NCBI RefSeq assembly: GCF_937616625.2
Contig: NC_065574.1
Coordinates: forward strand, 6,326,501 to 6,390,500
Source: Mercurialis annua
Taxonomy: Eukaryota > Streptophyta > Magnoliopsida > Malpighiales > Euphorbiaceae
Direction of reading: 5' to 3'
DNA length: 64,000 bases
Both the position numbers and the translations under genes were made by a program. Each line of letters starts with the position of its first letter. The first letter of the stretch is position 1. Under the pieces are notes generated by a model that did not search any database, was not told the DNA's origin, and saw nothing but the letters and a program-made list of their open reading frames with translations. Positions 1-11,449 of the stretch are shown in pieces.

Positions 1-292
1 AAAAATATGATCATGTTCGTAAATAGAAACCATTGACCTAAGCACGGTTATGGTAAGAACATACAAAGATGAAATCTTTGATAAGTTAATTTGATTTCAT
101 ATGCAAGAATCCAGTTGGGTAAATCAAACTGTAAATAATCACACTGATAAAACTAAGAGAAAAAAAATAAAGAATTACTGCTATAGGGCCTACAATTAAA
201 TGCTATAAATTCATAATTATTAACTGATTCTTCAGCTTCTCTCTCATTTCAGACAAAACTCTCAGTTCCTCTCTCTAGATTTCAGTAAAACA
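1..292 (+). promoter_or_regulatory. Upstream region of the TBL gene with TATA box
   Basis: AT-rich upstream DNA. A TATA-like element (TATAAAT) lies at 204-210, followed at about 237-275 by a CT-rich stretch (Y patch), and the ATG is at 293. This spacing is normal for a plant core promoter and 5' UTR. No other gene is seen in this stretch. Confidence 0.5.
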
Positions 293-2936
293 ATGGAGTT
301 TGGAAGAAAGCAAAGATCTTGTCATGTTGTTATTGCCATGTTTATGTTATGTTTATGTCTGGCAAACTGTAGCAAACTGAAGCAGATCAGAAAACAGAAG
401 AAGAGTACGTGTGATGTTTATCAAGGAAGTTGGGTATACGACGAGTCGTTTCCTCTGTATAATTCATCAGCCTGCCCTTTCATTCGCCAGGAGTTTGATT
501 GTTTCAAGTATGGCCGGCCTGATCATCTTTACCTTGAGTATAGATGGCAGCCCACTGAATGTGACCTGCCAAGGTATGTTTCTATGCATCTCTCGTGTTC
601 CGTGCCAATCACGAGCTAGTATTTATATTGCACGGAAACTTAACTAGCTATATTTGGATTTCTCATTTCCGTTTCTGAAACTCTAAAACTTTTAGACATA
701 TAATTTCGTTATCAAAAAAATTATTGTTTTTCCATTTTATGTTTGGGCATTTTCCGTTTTAGCGTTTCTCGTAGAATATGGGCTAGAGCTCACAATACAT
801 CTTTCTGCTAGAATTTGAATGCTTAATTTAATGATTTTGTCTATGAAATTTGGAAAATGAGTCTAAGATTTTGACATGTTACTTTGTTATTTAATGGTGG
901 GTATATGTAGACAAGCTTTTCCAGCTTCTTTTGAGTTGTAATGACAAGAAAGGTTAAGTGTCATGATCAAATGTTACAATTCAACTATGTAACCTCCCTC
1001 AATTCTCAAAAAAAAAAACTATGTAACCTCCCTCAATTCTTTTGATAATAAAGGTTCACTTTGCCTCTACAATTTGGCACAAAATATGATAAAAGTCTAA
1101 GTGCATAATTTTAAACAAAAAAACCCACAATTTGTCAATTTTAGATCCGCTTATATCATAATTTAACATCGGTTATGATAGTTGGAGATTCAAATTTGAT
1201 TAGATGTGGTTGTTTTTATTTAAAGCCATGAAATTTGACTCTTTTAATTTTTATGTGTCAAAGATGAACGAACTGAACATTGGTTGATTCTTTAGCCTAA
1301 TCATCTAAAAATATTTCAACTTTTCAATTTTTTGTTTGTTTTTCAAACTTTCAAAATCGTCACTTCTACTCCATTTCACAATTTTTAATTTTAATTGTAC
1401 CCATTTTTTTATATTGGAGTTTTTTCACTTTGAATAACGTTCAAATATATCCTTTATATTTGATATGTAATCTAAATAAGCCCCATAATATTTTACAAAA
1501 TACTAAAATTGAGAGTATATGTCAATATGAAGAGCATTTAAAAAAAATTCAAGTGAAAAAGTTTCATTTTGAAAAAATGCGTACAGTGGCAATTAAAAAT
1601 TAAAAATAAGATAAAATTGATGATTTTGAAAGTTTATGATATAAATAAAAGAAGTGAAAAAGGTGGGGTCTTGATTCTTTTGACAATGAGGTTCAAAGTT
1701 TTTGCATCCTTTGTAAAGACTTTTTTTTGTTTAGATTCTGTTCATAAATTCAAAAATTTATTGTAAGATTGCAATGCACCAGTTAATACTAGTAGGGTCA
1801 CAATAACTTGGCAAGTAACATAAAGGTAGTGAAGTGGTCCTTTCTCCAATTATGAGTTCATTTGATATGAAAATGAGCAGACAAAATTTATCTAAATTTC
1901 ATAATGTTTGCATCACGTCATCCTGATCTTTGATTTATTACCTTGCAGGTTCGATGGCCAAGATTTTCTGAGGAAACTAAAAGGCAAAAAAATAATGTTT
2001 ATAGGAGACTCGGTGAGTCTGAACCAATACGAGTCATTATTATGCTTGCTTCATGCGGCTGTTCCTAATTCCAATATTAGGCAGGACAAAAATGCCACTT
2101 TTCCTACAGTCATTTTTGAGGACTATGATGTATCAATAATGCTATTTCATACTCTTTTACTAGTTGACGTCGAACAAGAACTCGTTGGTCGAGTTCTAAA
2201 GCTCGATTCTCTCAAGAATGGCGAAATTTGGAAAGATATGGATGTTCTTGTTTTCAACACTTGGCTATGGTGGTACCGTAGAGGACCTAAGCAACCGTAT
2301 TTGACTCATCACTCGTCAATTTGTTCTCATTCATTTTTATTTCCATTCGAGTTTCGAGCTCTTAATATTTGTTGATTAATTTCAGATGGGATTATGTCGA
2401 AGATGGTGAGAACATTCTGAAAGACATTGATCGTATGGATGCATTTCGTAAAGCTTTAACAACGTGGGCGAAATGGGTCGATTCTGATGTGGACACAAGT
2501 AAAACCCGAGTCATTTTTCAAGGAATTTCTCCTTCACATTATAAGTAAGTTTATCTGACAATACTCGGATAATTTACTCTAAATATCTCTGGATTATCGT
2601 ATCTCTCTAAACAGTCCTTAAACTTTAATTCGTACTCCAATCAGTGGGAGCGAATGGAATAAGCCAGGAGTGACCAATTGTTCAAACGAGACGCAACCAA
2701 TTAGCGGATCGAGTTATTCGAGAGGTTCACCACTGGCATTATCAGTATTGGAAGATGTATTAAGCAGGATCAAGAAACCGGTTCATTTGCTGAATATAAC
2801 AACTCTGTCTCAGCTTAGGAAAGATGCACACCCAGGTCCTTTTAACGGGCTTAAGGGCATGGACTGCACTCATTGGTGCATTGCAGGACTTCCAGATACT
2901 TGGAATAATCTTCTCTATTCATTTCTTACAACATAG
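293..2936 (+). CDS. Trichome birefringence-like (TBL/PMR5) polysaccharide O-acetyltransferase, TBL37-43-like
   Basis: Four exons: 293-573, 1949-2296, 2386-2544, 2645-2936, with GT-AG junctions, giving 359 residues. Residues 11-25 form a hydrophobic signal anchor, as expected for a Golgi type II protein. The PMR5N region starts at a CDVYQGSWV motif and contains YNSSACPFI and [10 protein letters not shown]. The esterase-type GDS sits at residues 113-115 (IGDSVSLN; the family usually has GDSLSLN). The C-terminal DxxH is D336 to H339 in [19 protein letters not shown] proteins acetylate wall polysaccharides such as xylan, xyloglucan or pectin; this one's substrate cannot be read from sequence. Intron 1 (574-1948) is long and contains a short tandem duplication. 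The length and the ending suggest the TBL37-43 group, which is an inference. Confidence 0.9.
983..1040. repeat. Two-copy 34-bp tandem duplication in TBL intron 1
   Basis: The same 24 bases (beginning AACTATGTAACCTCCCTCAA) occur at 983-1006 and 1017-1040, separated by an A run. It looks like a replication-slippage duplication and has no evident function. Confidence 0.85.
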
Positions 2937-3618
2937 AATTCAGATTACTGATACTTACACCAAAATTTAGCCATTGCGGGAAAAAAATCGAAAAAAGTTA
3001 CATTATTAGTAAATATTTGATTTGATTTTTAGAGATATATTTTATTTTTGAGAGTTATTTGTAACCTTCTAAATATTCCTAATTACAAGAATAAAAAGAA
3101 TATTTTTTATGTGAAGATTATGAATTTTATTTGGAACATCTATGGTTAGAATAATGATATGGTATCTTTTATGAAATAATACTTCAAGTTTCTCTCAGTT
3201 TCGGCATTCTTTAAATCAAGGACATCCGGGTGCATATTTTTGTATTAATCTATTAACTCAACATGCTAATAGAAGAATGTAATTGATAATCGTGCTCGAT
3301 TCAATATTCTAACCGTAATTATTATTATTTTTATTATAATTTTCCGCTACGTTGGCCAGCCAGCAATTGTATTAGTTGACGAATTCCTTTTCTCTATGAC
3401 GAAAACAATAATTTATCAGTTTTCAATTTAATTTAAATATTGGGATCAATGATGGAATGGAAATTCTTGCTTCAAAGTAATGAAACCATGAATTCAATCA
3501 TTATAACAAGTGTTTCTTAGCGGAAACGTTTCTTAGCACTGCAGCCAGTTCATCCCTTTAAAAGTAGATCATTCTATAGCCATCTACTAAAAACAGAGTT
3601 CAAACAATTTCAACAACG
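2937..3618. other. Intergenic: TBL 3' flank and dirigent promoter
   Basis: No ORF or RNA gene is seen. The first part is AT-rich 3' flank of the TBL gene. The last 100 bases should hold the dirigent promoter, with a weak TATA-like TTTAAAAG near 3557 and an AC-rich leader before the ATG at 3619. Confidence 0.5.
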
Positions 3619-4167
3619 ATGGCTTACACTCTCGTCTCCCTCTATTTCATTTTGTTTCCATCATTATTCGCCATCACTCGTGCAATTTTCTCCGAGGAAT
3701 TAGCTCAAGGCATAGCTATAAAACGCGAAGAGAAGACTACACACTTACATTTCTACTTTCACGACATTGTAGCTGGCAAAAATGCAACCGCCATTAGAAT
3801 TGCTGGACCTCAAGATAGTAGCATTACAGATTTTGGTAATACAATGATGATAGATGATCCATTGACGGAAGGTCCTAATCTTACGTCAAAGCTGATTGGA
3901 AGAGCTCAGGGTATGTATGCGGTGGCAGCTCAAAATGATATGTTATTGTTAATGGTATTGAACTATGCATTTACAGAAGGAGAGTATGACGGAAGCAGCA
4001 TTAGCATTCTCGGAAGAAATCATGTTTTTGATGATAGCAGAGAAATGCCTATAGTTGGAGGGACCGGGGCTTTTAGGCTTGCTAGTGGCTACGCGTTGGC
4101 GCATACTATTCATGTTGACATGGTAGAAGCAATTGTCGAATATCATGTCTACGTTACACATTACTAA
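3619..4167 (+). CDS. Dirigent family protein
   Basis: Intronless ORF of 182 residues. A signal peptide (about residues 1-22, ending near ITRA) predicts secretion to the apoplast. The dirigent beta-barrel domain follows, with HFYFHDIVAGKNAT near residues 46-59, then DDPLTEGPNLTSKLIGRAQG, SISILGRNHVFDDSREMPIVGGTGAFRLASGYA and the terminal EYHVYVTHY strand. Dirigent proteins direct stereoselective coupling of phenoxy radicals in lignan and related synthesis. The sequence does not show which enantiomer or substrate is used, and many members of the DIR-b/d type have no assigned reaction. The single exon and the size of 180-190 residues are typical. It is followed after 292 bases by the convergent SCL3-like gene. 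Confidence 0.93.
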   Translation: MAYTLVSLYFILFPSLFAITRAIFSEELAQGIAIKREEKTTHLHFYFHDIVAGKNATAIRIAGPQDSSITDFGNTMMIDDPLTEGPNLTSKLIGRAQGMYAVAAQNDMLLLMVLNYAFTEGEYDGSSISILGRNHVFDDSREMPIVGGTGAFRLASGYALAHTIHVDMVEAIVEYHVYVTHY

Positions 4168-4459
4168 TCATACGTGATGCTTTATAGTTTTTGCAAATAG
4201 TGAATATAGTTTCAGAAACTACATCTCCGAAGAGAAAGTGCTTTTCCACTTGAGTCTGGTTATTTAACTTATTTTATGTAAGATGTATTTTCTAGCTCAG
4301 AGTTTAGAGTTTCACCCAGGAAGAATAATAAAGAGCCAAAAAAATATTTCAATTTCAGCGAAGACTATGCAATTGCACATAAAACTTTAAACATTCTTTA
4401 TACAAGAAACAGTATTAAAGAACAAAAAGAAGCAGTATCTGCATACCGTGGATAATGTC

Positions 4460-5884
4460 TTAATCAAAAGTTCTGAATCTCCAGGCAGATACAGAGAAAA
4501 GGGGTCTATCGTGCCAGCAAATAACTAAACATCCGTTCTCTTCTTTGATCTTGTATCCATCGTAGCCATAGCTATGAAGAAACCTGCTTGCCTGCAACAT
4601 ACCATGGTAGCTCAAACGAACTCTTCCAAACCCGCCCAATTCAAGTCTTAGAATCCATTTTTCCAGCTTCTCGTGTCTCTCCTTCCTCTCACAGCCCTCG
4701 CAAGCAATTATATTCTTTATTTCCTCTCCGAATAGCATCTTCTCAACTTTTTGTCGCTCTACTGACGTTCTTGATACATTCGACTCCAAGCTATCAAAAA
4801 GTGCACCATAGAAGTTCAATGCCTCTGTTACCCTATCCGCTAAAGTAAAACAGTTGTGGTTTGCTTCCTGCTCAGTGATCACCACCAATTTTGGTGAAAG
4901 ACCCCAGAGTGCAGTTAGAAAGCTGCCCATCTTCGGTGAAGGAGCTACAGATAACGGGGACAATGCTGAATCGGGACTTGCGCTGTAAACATGGATGAAA
5001 TCTTTCTCCAGCCACTCGCCTAACGTTTTTTGGTTTTTGCTTAACTGCAAAGCTCTCTGAAAGTGATTAGCAATTGGATTCTTTGCAGCGGATGGCGATT
5101 TTTGCTTAGGCATTTCATCATCGGATGCCAATAGAGAGTGTAGCTGGAGAACCGAGCTGACAGCAAGAGCTTCTCCAGTCTTAACACGCAAGCTTTCAAA
5201 GTCTAGATCCTCTAGTTTGCTTACAACAGGATTAAACTGAAATGGTATGTCCAACTTTTCAGCTTCTTCTGTCAGCCGATTAGCCATTTGGTCCAGCACT
5301 TCTTTCTGTTCATGAATACCTGTAATTCTCAAATGGGGTGGGCCTTCAGGCCGTGCACTTAATGTTTGAAGCAGATTAATCCACTGAGCAGGTTCCGATG
5401 AATTGAGATCAATAATATGTACCACCTTTTCCCCTTCCATTGCCTCTACAATGGCTTGATTTGTGATCACATAAGCAAGCTTTAAAAACGGAAAGAGCTC
5501 AAAGAATAATCTCTGAACAAGAATTTCCTCAGATACCAACGATTTTTTCGTAAAATTGAGGGCTTTCTGCAAACCAGGCCAGCATCTTTTAAGAATCCTA
5601 TCAGCAAGTGCCTCGGTGAAGTAAGCAGCAATACGCTGCATAGTATCACCATCAGCAGAGGCAAGATGGGAGATATGCTCGAGGCTCATATTTGCATTTT
5701 CAACATTTCCAGAAGCAACATGGTTAGCACAAGCAAGCAGCAGATGAATCAGGTACAAACCCCTCTCTTCCGATTTTAGCTCCCTCGGCCATGGGTATGG
5801 CGATCCATATCCCGGAGATAGCGACATCCACGGAAAGAACTGAATCGGTGACGATACAGATGATGCTCCATCTTCTTGCGCCAT
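4460..5884 (-). CDS. SCL3: GRAS family regulator, SCARECROW-LIKE 3 type
   Basis: A single coding exon of 474 residues. The GRAS domain fills residues from about 38 to the end: leucine heptad region I with LYLIHLLLACANHVASGNV (43-61), VHIID at 155-159, leucine heptad II, PFYRE-type region and a C-terminal SAW region ending SVSAWRF. The N terminus is short, as in SCL3 and unlike DELLA proteins. SCL3 in Arabidopsis promotes gibberellin responses by opposing DELLA proteins and acts in the root endodermis. The frame extends five codons upstream to an ATG at 5899, but those codons lie in a 5'-UTR intron: an acceptor (TTAATGTCAG) ends at 5887, so the ATG at 5884 is the start. Length agrees with Arabidopsis SCL3 (about 480 residues). 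Confidence 0.95.
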   Translation of the reverse strand: MAQEDGASSVSSPIQFFPWMSLSPGYGSPYPWPRELKSEERGLYLIHLLLACANHVASGNVENANMSLEHISHLASADGDTMQRIAAYFTEALADRILKRCWPGLQKALNFTKKSLVSEEILVQRLFFELFPFLKLAYVITNQAIVEAMEGEKVVHIIDLNSSEPAQWINLLQTLSARPEGPPHLRITGIHEQKEVLDQMANRLTEEAEKLDIPFQFNPVVSKLEDLDFESLRVKTGEALAVSSVLQLHSLLASDDEMPKQKSPSAAKNPIANHFQRALQLSKNQKTLGEWLEKDFIHVYSASPDSALSPLSVAPSPKMGSFLTALWGLSPKLVVITEQEANHNCFTLADRVTEALNFYGALFDSLESNVSRTSVERQKVEKMLFGEEIKNIIACEGCERKERHEKLEKWILRLELGGFGRVRLSYHGMLQASRFLHSYGYDGYKIKEENGCLVICWHDRPLFSVSAWRFRTFD

Positions 5885-5886
5885 TC

Positions 5887-6173
5887 CTGACATTAACAAT
5901 GATTAAAAAAAACTCAGCATTCTGAAAATGAAAATCTTGGCATTCTTGTTTCATGAATCAATCCAATTCTCAATAATAATGAAAGCTCTCATATCTTAAC
6001 AACTACACAAACAAAATTAAACAGAGCTCAATACTTTCACTAACCCAATACTTCCAATCGTTTATAATCTACATTCATTTCAAAAATTTCAATACCAAGA
6101 CTAAACCAAGACAAAATAAACGCAAACAAATCACTTTTCATGCTAAAATTACCAAACAGAGACAGAAAATTAC
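5887..6173 (-). other. 5'-UTR intron of the SCL3-like gene
   Basis: On the minus strand a donor CTG|GTAATTTTC (exon end 6174) and an acceptor TTGTTAATGTCAG|GA (intron end 5887, after an 8-T tract) bound an intron of 287 bases. It ends two bases upstream of the start codon and removes two in-frame upstream ATGs. Confidence 0.65.
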
Positions 6174-8600
6174 CAGACAAATTCTGAGAGAATCACTGAT
6201 GAAAAGCAACAGTGGATTAAAATTCACAACTGGGTATTACAATTCAGAAAAAACCCAACAAACCCCTTGAAGAAATTCAAAAACTTGAAGACCCAGCCGT
6301 CCTAATCCATGAAAAGCAGGTCAAGAAAAAGCATGTGCGTGTAAGTAAGATTAGGGTTTCGCTGCAGGAAAACAGAGCAGTCAAATTTGGAAATAAAGGG
6401 ATTGAATTCCAGCCCAAGGCTGCGTTGGCGACAATACAAGAGGTTGAATTTGTCGTCATTTGTTTTGTTGTCCCTTGGAGTGATCAGAAGAATATGGAAT
6501 TTCTCGGACTACAAATTCGAATTCTTTTAACACGAAATTGTTTTGTTTGGAGTTGGTTTTGTCAGGAAGTGAAGTGGAGGGAGAATAAGAGCGGGCCAAA
6601 GACTTGAAACACAAGTAAAATCCAAACATGTTATTACGAAACAGAACAAGAGTGAGTGTTGTTGGGTAGTGGGTGATGATAATAAAGATGAACAAGTTCC
6701 AACAAAACCACCATTTCCTTTTGTTTTTCAAATGCGTTACACCACTTGCTTATTTCTTCTTGTACGATGACAAATTGTGCCATGGGATAATGCCACAAAT
6801 TGATAGCAAAAAGTTTTCACTTTTGGTTTGGATTCTTTAGTAGGAGTTTCTTGGATTTTTACTTTTTTTTACTCTCTGTGTATTTCTTACACAACGAAAA
6901 AAAAAAGTATTAGAAATTTTTGAAACAATAATAATATGATTCAAATATTTTATTTTAATGATAATTTTACTTTCTATTAATCTGTTTTTTTGTTAAATAT
7001 CGTGAGTTTTTTTATTTTATCATTCTTATTTTTTTTTTATATGTAAAAAAGAGCTTGTCAGTCTTCATGAAAATTAAAACAAAAAAATTAATTTATAAAA
7101 AAATAGGCTCGTCTATATTCATCCAACATTAGTAATATTTACAGCTTATATTCATCCAACATTAGTTAGTACATGAGTTAGTGGTATACCACATCCTCAT
7201 ATGGTAGATATATAATGGATTTTCCAACAACATTTATATGATACCCACTCACACATATCCGATTGTTCATTGAGTTTTTCTTTTGTATTTGGTGATGATA
7301 ATTAATCTTTTAAAGCCATAGTGGCCAGCATTAGTTCTCCTTGGAGATAGCATTAGCATAATTTAATAAGTAAAGCATAGTCAATTAGTCATTAATTTGT
7401 TATGGTTGATATGTTTAAAACCATTACTCAAGTGAGGATGCAATGCATTAGAAATAGTGTCATTGGAAGCATAAATGTCGTACTAAGGAATCTATATGTG
7501 TATGCCTAGGTTAATTAGAGCACAAAATATACTAGGAATATACCATGCATTTTCAGAATTAATCACCAAACCTGCTAAACATACTTCGTTCAATATGTAT
7601 GCTAGAATGATATTTACTATAGCTAACTATATTACTAGACACTAAATATTCCAAAGCATATTTAACTTCAAACCATGAGATATATATTATGCTACTTAAC
7701 ATTTATCTTTGAATTTAATAAAATATCAAAGTCAAACTAGATTTTGTTTTCATTTTATGACTATCTTAAATGTTAATAAAAATGTCATTCGTAGAGCAAC
7801 CAACAAAATCTTTCTATCTATTTGATAATTAATATATCATATGCTTATTCTAATATAGATTGGATAGTCAATCATTTTTAATTTAAATTGAGAAATTCAA
7901 TTCTTGATGTGACTAAATCATCTTTCAATTAAAAATACTCGAAGCAAATATTTAATTGGCGGAAGTCAATTATATAAGTAAGAGATGGGGATAAAATTGA
8001 AAAATAAAAACATAAAAATTAAAATTTATGAAGCAATCAATATTTCTGGAGGAGAAAATTTAAATGGAGCTAGGATTGTATATTTTGTTTTTCCTTCAAA
8101 CTCTAGAATATATCATTTTTGAAAGAGACTTATTAGATGTAAATTGGAGTTTTGGGATGAAATGTGGGTTATTGTCTTTTAGACGGTCCAAACAAAATGT
8201 TAATGAGGGTGTTTTCAAGGCAAAGTACACTCTTAATTTGTAAGCTAGTGGGCAATGTATGCTTTTGCAGGAAACTTCGTGATTACATAGATAACTTAAA
8301 TAAAATTTTAAGTTATGTTAATAAAACAAAACATGATTAGAATAATCTTGTTTAAGGTAAAATGTAACCAACCCGAATTGTAGACCAACTGATAAGCCCA
8401 TATCCAGTCAGTCAACAACACAAAATAATAGCCCATTGTTTACCGACAAAACCTCCGCAGACATTATGTAACTCGTTAAGTATTAAAATGCAGAATATAA
8501 GGGGTTCTTTAAAAAAAAAATCTAACAGCGGATAAATACTTTAAAAATTACGGTTTGACTAACTTGGATTGATATAAGTTATAAAATTAGACCTTTTGAT
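6174..8600. other. SCL3 leader and promoter, then gene-free AT-rich DNA
   Basis: About 6174-6730 should contain the SCL3-like first exon and core promoter. Beyond that no convincing ORF or RNA gene is seen. One short direct repeat (TATATTCATCCAACATTAGT) occurs near 7112 and again near 7147. Confidence 0.5.
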
Positions 8601-9760
8601 TGCTAAAATACGGTTTTTATTTGAAAAAATACGGTTTTCAGAAGAATTTTAAATTTACTATCGGTTTAATTAAAAAAATAAATTTACTATTAGTTTATAA
8701 TTTTTTGAATTGTAAAGTTAAAGTAAATTATTGATTAGTTTACTATCAGTTTAATTTCAATTGTATAAAACATAACATAAAATAATTTTGATTCGTTTTT
8801 TTAGTCTGATAAAAGTAAATTTATTATTAGTTTACTATCGATTTATTTAAAAATTAAGTTTATTGTTAATTCGTCGTCAGTTTACTATTGGTTCACAAGT
8901 TTATTATCAGTTTACTGTCATAATTATAAAATATAGTAAACCATTTTGGGTCTGTTTAGTTCAGCTGTTTCTTGTAGCTGGTGGCTGTTAGCTGTTAGCT
9001 GTTGGCTGGTAGCGTATAACTGATAGACCGTAAATGTTTGGTGAGATTGAATTTGTTGTAGCTGTTTATATATAAAATGACCGTAAAGGGCATATTTTTG
9101 TTTTTATTTATTAAATTATGAATATATATATATATATATCATATATTATTTAATAAAAATATTAAAAAAAAATTATAAGAAGTAATATTTAATTTAAATT
9201 TACTTAGATATTTTTCTGATAAATTTATAATAATTTTTTTAAAAATAAATAAATTATAGTTGTCTTAATATAAGTAAAATAATTTTATATAATTTATAAA
9301 TGATTATAGTATTTAAAAATAATTTAACTAATTTTATATATTAAAAAACGATATATTCTAATAGGGGTAATTTTGTCAAAATCATTAAAAATATTGAAAC
9401 AACTACTAGCTGTTAGCAAAAAACTCTAAAATGAAGCTTTTCAAACATCACCTATTGGAGGTTCAAAAAGCTCCAAAAAGCTCTAAAAATATTCTCACCA
9501 AACAATTTGGTGAAGTTTTTTAAAAAGTAAAAGTTAAAAACTCCACCAAAAAACTGAACAAAACACCCCATTTGTATAGCTTACAATCAATATTTTTTTT
9601 ATGTATAAAATTAATTTCAGCCGCTTTGTCATCGGTTTACTTTAAGTTTACTTAAAAATAAAGTTACTATTAGTCTATTAATTATCGGTTTACTAAAAAT
9701 AATAAATTTACTATTAATTTACCATCGGTATATTGTTAGTTGATCTTTAATTTCATATAC
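8600..9760. repeat. Degenerate short-period repeat (TTTACTATCGGTTTA-like units), interrupted by a MITE
   Basis: Variants of TTTACTATCGGTTTA and AAATTTACTATTAGTTTA recur irregularly from about 8600 to 8940 and again from about 9615 to 9745. The two parts read as one ancestral low-complexity array split by the insertion at 8948-9568. Confidence 0.6.
8948..9568. mobile_element. hAT-like MITE, about 620 bp
   Basis: The left end GGGTCTGTTTAGTTCAG and the reverse complement of the right end (GGGTGTTTTGTTCAG) form a terminal inverted repeat. Internal AGCTGTT units are tandem near the left end (8963-9010) and appear again at the right (about 9409). Flanks share CCATTT on both sides, an imperfect target duplication. 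No coding capacity is present, so this is a non-autonomous element. Confidence 0.75.
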
Positions 9761-10225
9761 ATTCAAAAAGTAAAATTTATTTGTGAAGCCTAACACCAAA
9801 CAACAATTAAGTGAATTTCGGAGCCAACTGGGAGCAGTAAAAGCTCGGAGATCTCGACACCCATGAAAAAAAGAAGAAGGAATTTCTTTCAATAGAAGAA
9901 GAAATTGAGAAAAAAATTAAATCGTGAAAACCAAAGATAATAAATTGAAACTGATAAGTGATATGAAACACCGGAAAAAAAAGATAAAGATAAAAATCAT
10001 TTTCAACATGAATATTAATTCGGAATTAGAATTCAATGTGAATAGAATAATTAACAACCTAAAGTCAGCTCAACAATGTATATCTGACTTTGTAGAATCT
10101 ACGAGCATAATCAAATATCCTATAACTAAGTGGAAGGAGAAGATATTTACCATCTCCTTCCAACATTTTTTCAATTATCCTTATTTTTTAAATTTCTAAT
10201 TCTTAATTTAAATTTTTTTGAACTC

Positions 10226-10330
10226 CGCCCTCCGAACTAGACGTGAAGGTCTCCCCTCATGCGGCTCTCTGCAGGGGAATCTCCACTCACTAGCTCGCTA
10301 GGGGATTGGTTTTGCTAACACGAAGCCTCA
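10226..10330 (-). pseudogene. Probable organellar group II intron fragment (nuclear organelle DNA)
   Basis: Read on the minus strand, this GC-rich block contains GAGCCGCATGAGGGGAGACC followed by TTCACGTCTAGTTCGGAGGG. It resembles the conserved GAGCCGTATGAGGTGAAA...CACGTACGGTTC block of plant organellar group II introns. The composition is sharply different from the AT-rich surroundings. I infer a short mitochondrial or plastid DNA insertion. The exact source intron and the edges are uncertain. Confidence 0.45.
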
Positions 10331-11134
10331 TTTTCAATCAATTACTATATTGAAAGATCGATATCAACATCCTTGTGGTGGAAGAAACTAAAAGTTGATG
10401 GCTTTTTTAGGGTCGGAGCATGGGACAACTCCAATTTTTAAACGTGTACGTTCAGATTTATATGTAAGAGAGTTGCCTACACACAATACCCATCTTCAGT
10501 TACAGATAAAATTTACATAGCTTATGTTCATATTACATATACATATTATTAGTTAATAAATTGACTATTAACTTGCAGTCGAGTGTGTAATAATATATAG
10601 TATATAACTTTTGAGTAAATCTTCCTCCAATGAATAGTGAAATGATTAACAATCCAAATTATTTATTCAAAATAGTTAATTTTTTCAAGATACAAAACAT
10701 TTCTGGATAATGAGATCCTTCAGATTCTTTTTCTTTTCATTTTTATACCTTTAAATTATATTTAGAGTAAATGGTCATTTTGATATTTAAATTTATAATC
10801 CCATTCATATAAGTGAAGCGCTATCTAACTTGACAATTTATTCCACAATTCTCTATAATAAAGTTAATTACATTCACTTAAGTATTTTTAAAGTGCATAG
10901 AAAACAATCATAGATAAATTTTTATTTTTATATCAATTTCAATATATTTATGTTTTCTATTTAAAATTTTAAGAAATTTGTGTTTAATAAATATTAACTG
11001 CTTCACATTCTCTAAAAATGCAATAATTTTTTCAAAAAATTATTGAGTAAATTATTAATGTAAGCTAATTTTTATTTACATAAATCCCTCCTACAAATTT
11101 AAACATCCAGATGATCCTTTACTTATTATTTTAA

Positions 11135-11449
11135 GACTAAATTTATTTTGCAGTCTCTAAACTGTACGATTTTGGTTCATTTTAGGTCCCTCAACTTCTA
11201 TTTGGTTTCCTCGTATCTCTAAAATTTTGTTTTTGCTCCATTGAATTTCTAAATTTTTGTTTTTTGGTTCATTGGATCCTAAATCTTCGTTTTTGGATCA
11301 TTTGGTCCTTAAATGGATATCCGTTTAAAGATTTACAGAATCTGATGAACCAAAATATAAAAGTTTAGGGATATAAAGAAGCCAAATTAAAATTGAAGAA
11401 TTTGATGAACTAAAATAATATATTTAAGGATCTCAAAATAAATTTAGCC
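11135..11449. mobile_element. Fold-back MITE, Mutator-like, with 9-bp target duplication
   Basis: Left end GACTAAATTTATTTTG and right end (reverse complement GGCTAAATTTATTTTG) start long inverted arms that continue at lower identity for over 100 bases. The element is flanked by perfect 9-bp repeats TTATTTTAA at 11126-11134 and 11450-11458, the size expected of Mutator-like elements. There is no ORF. Confidence 0.85.

Noticed and set aside
1569..1766. 65-codon ORF in TBL intron 1
   Set aside because: Lies wholly inside an intron, is lysine-rich low complexity and has no recognisable features.
9924..10199. 91-codon open frame rich in lysine, isoleucine and asparagine
   Set aside because: AT-rich low-complexity sequence with no domain, no promoter signals and no homologue that I recognise.
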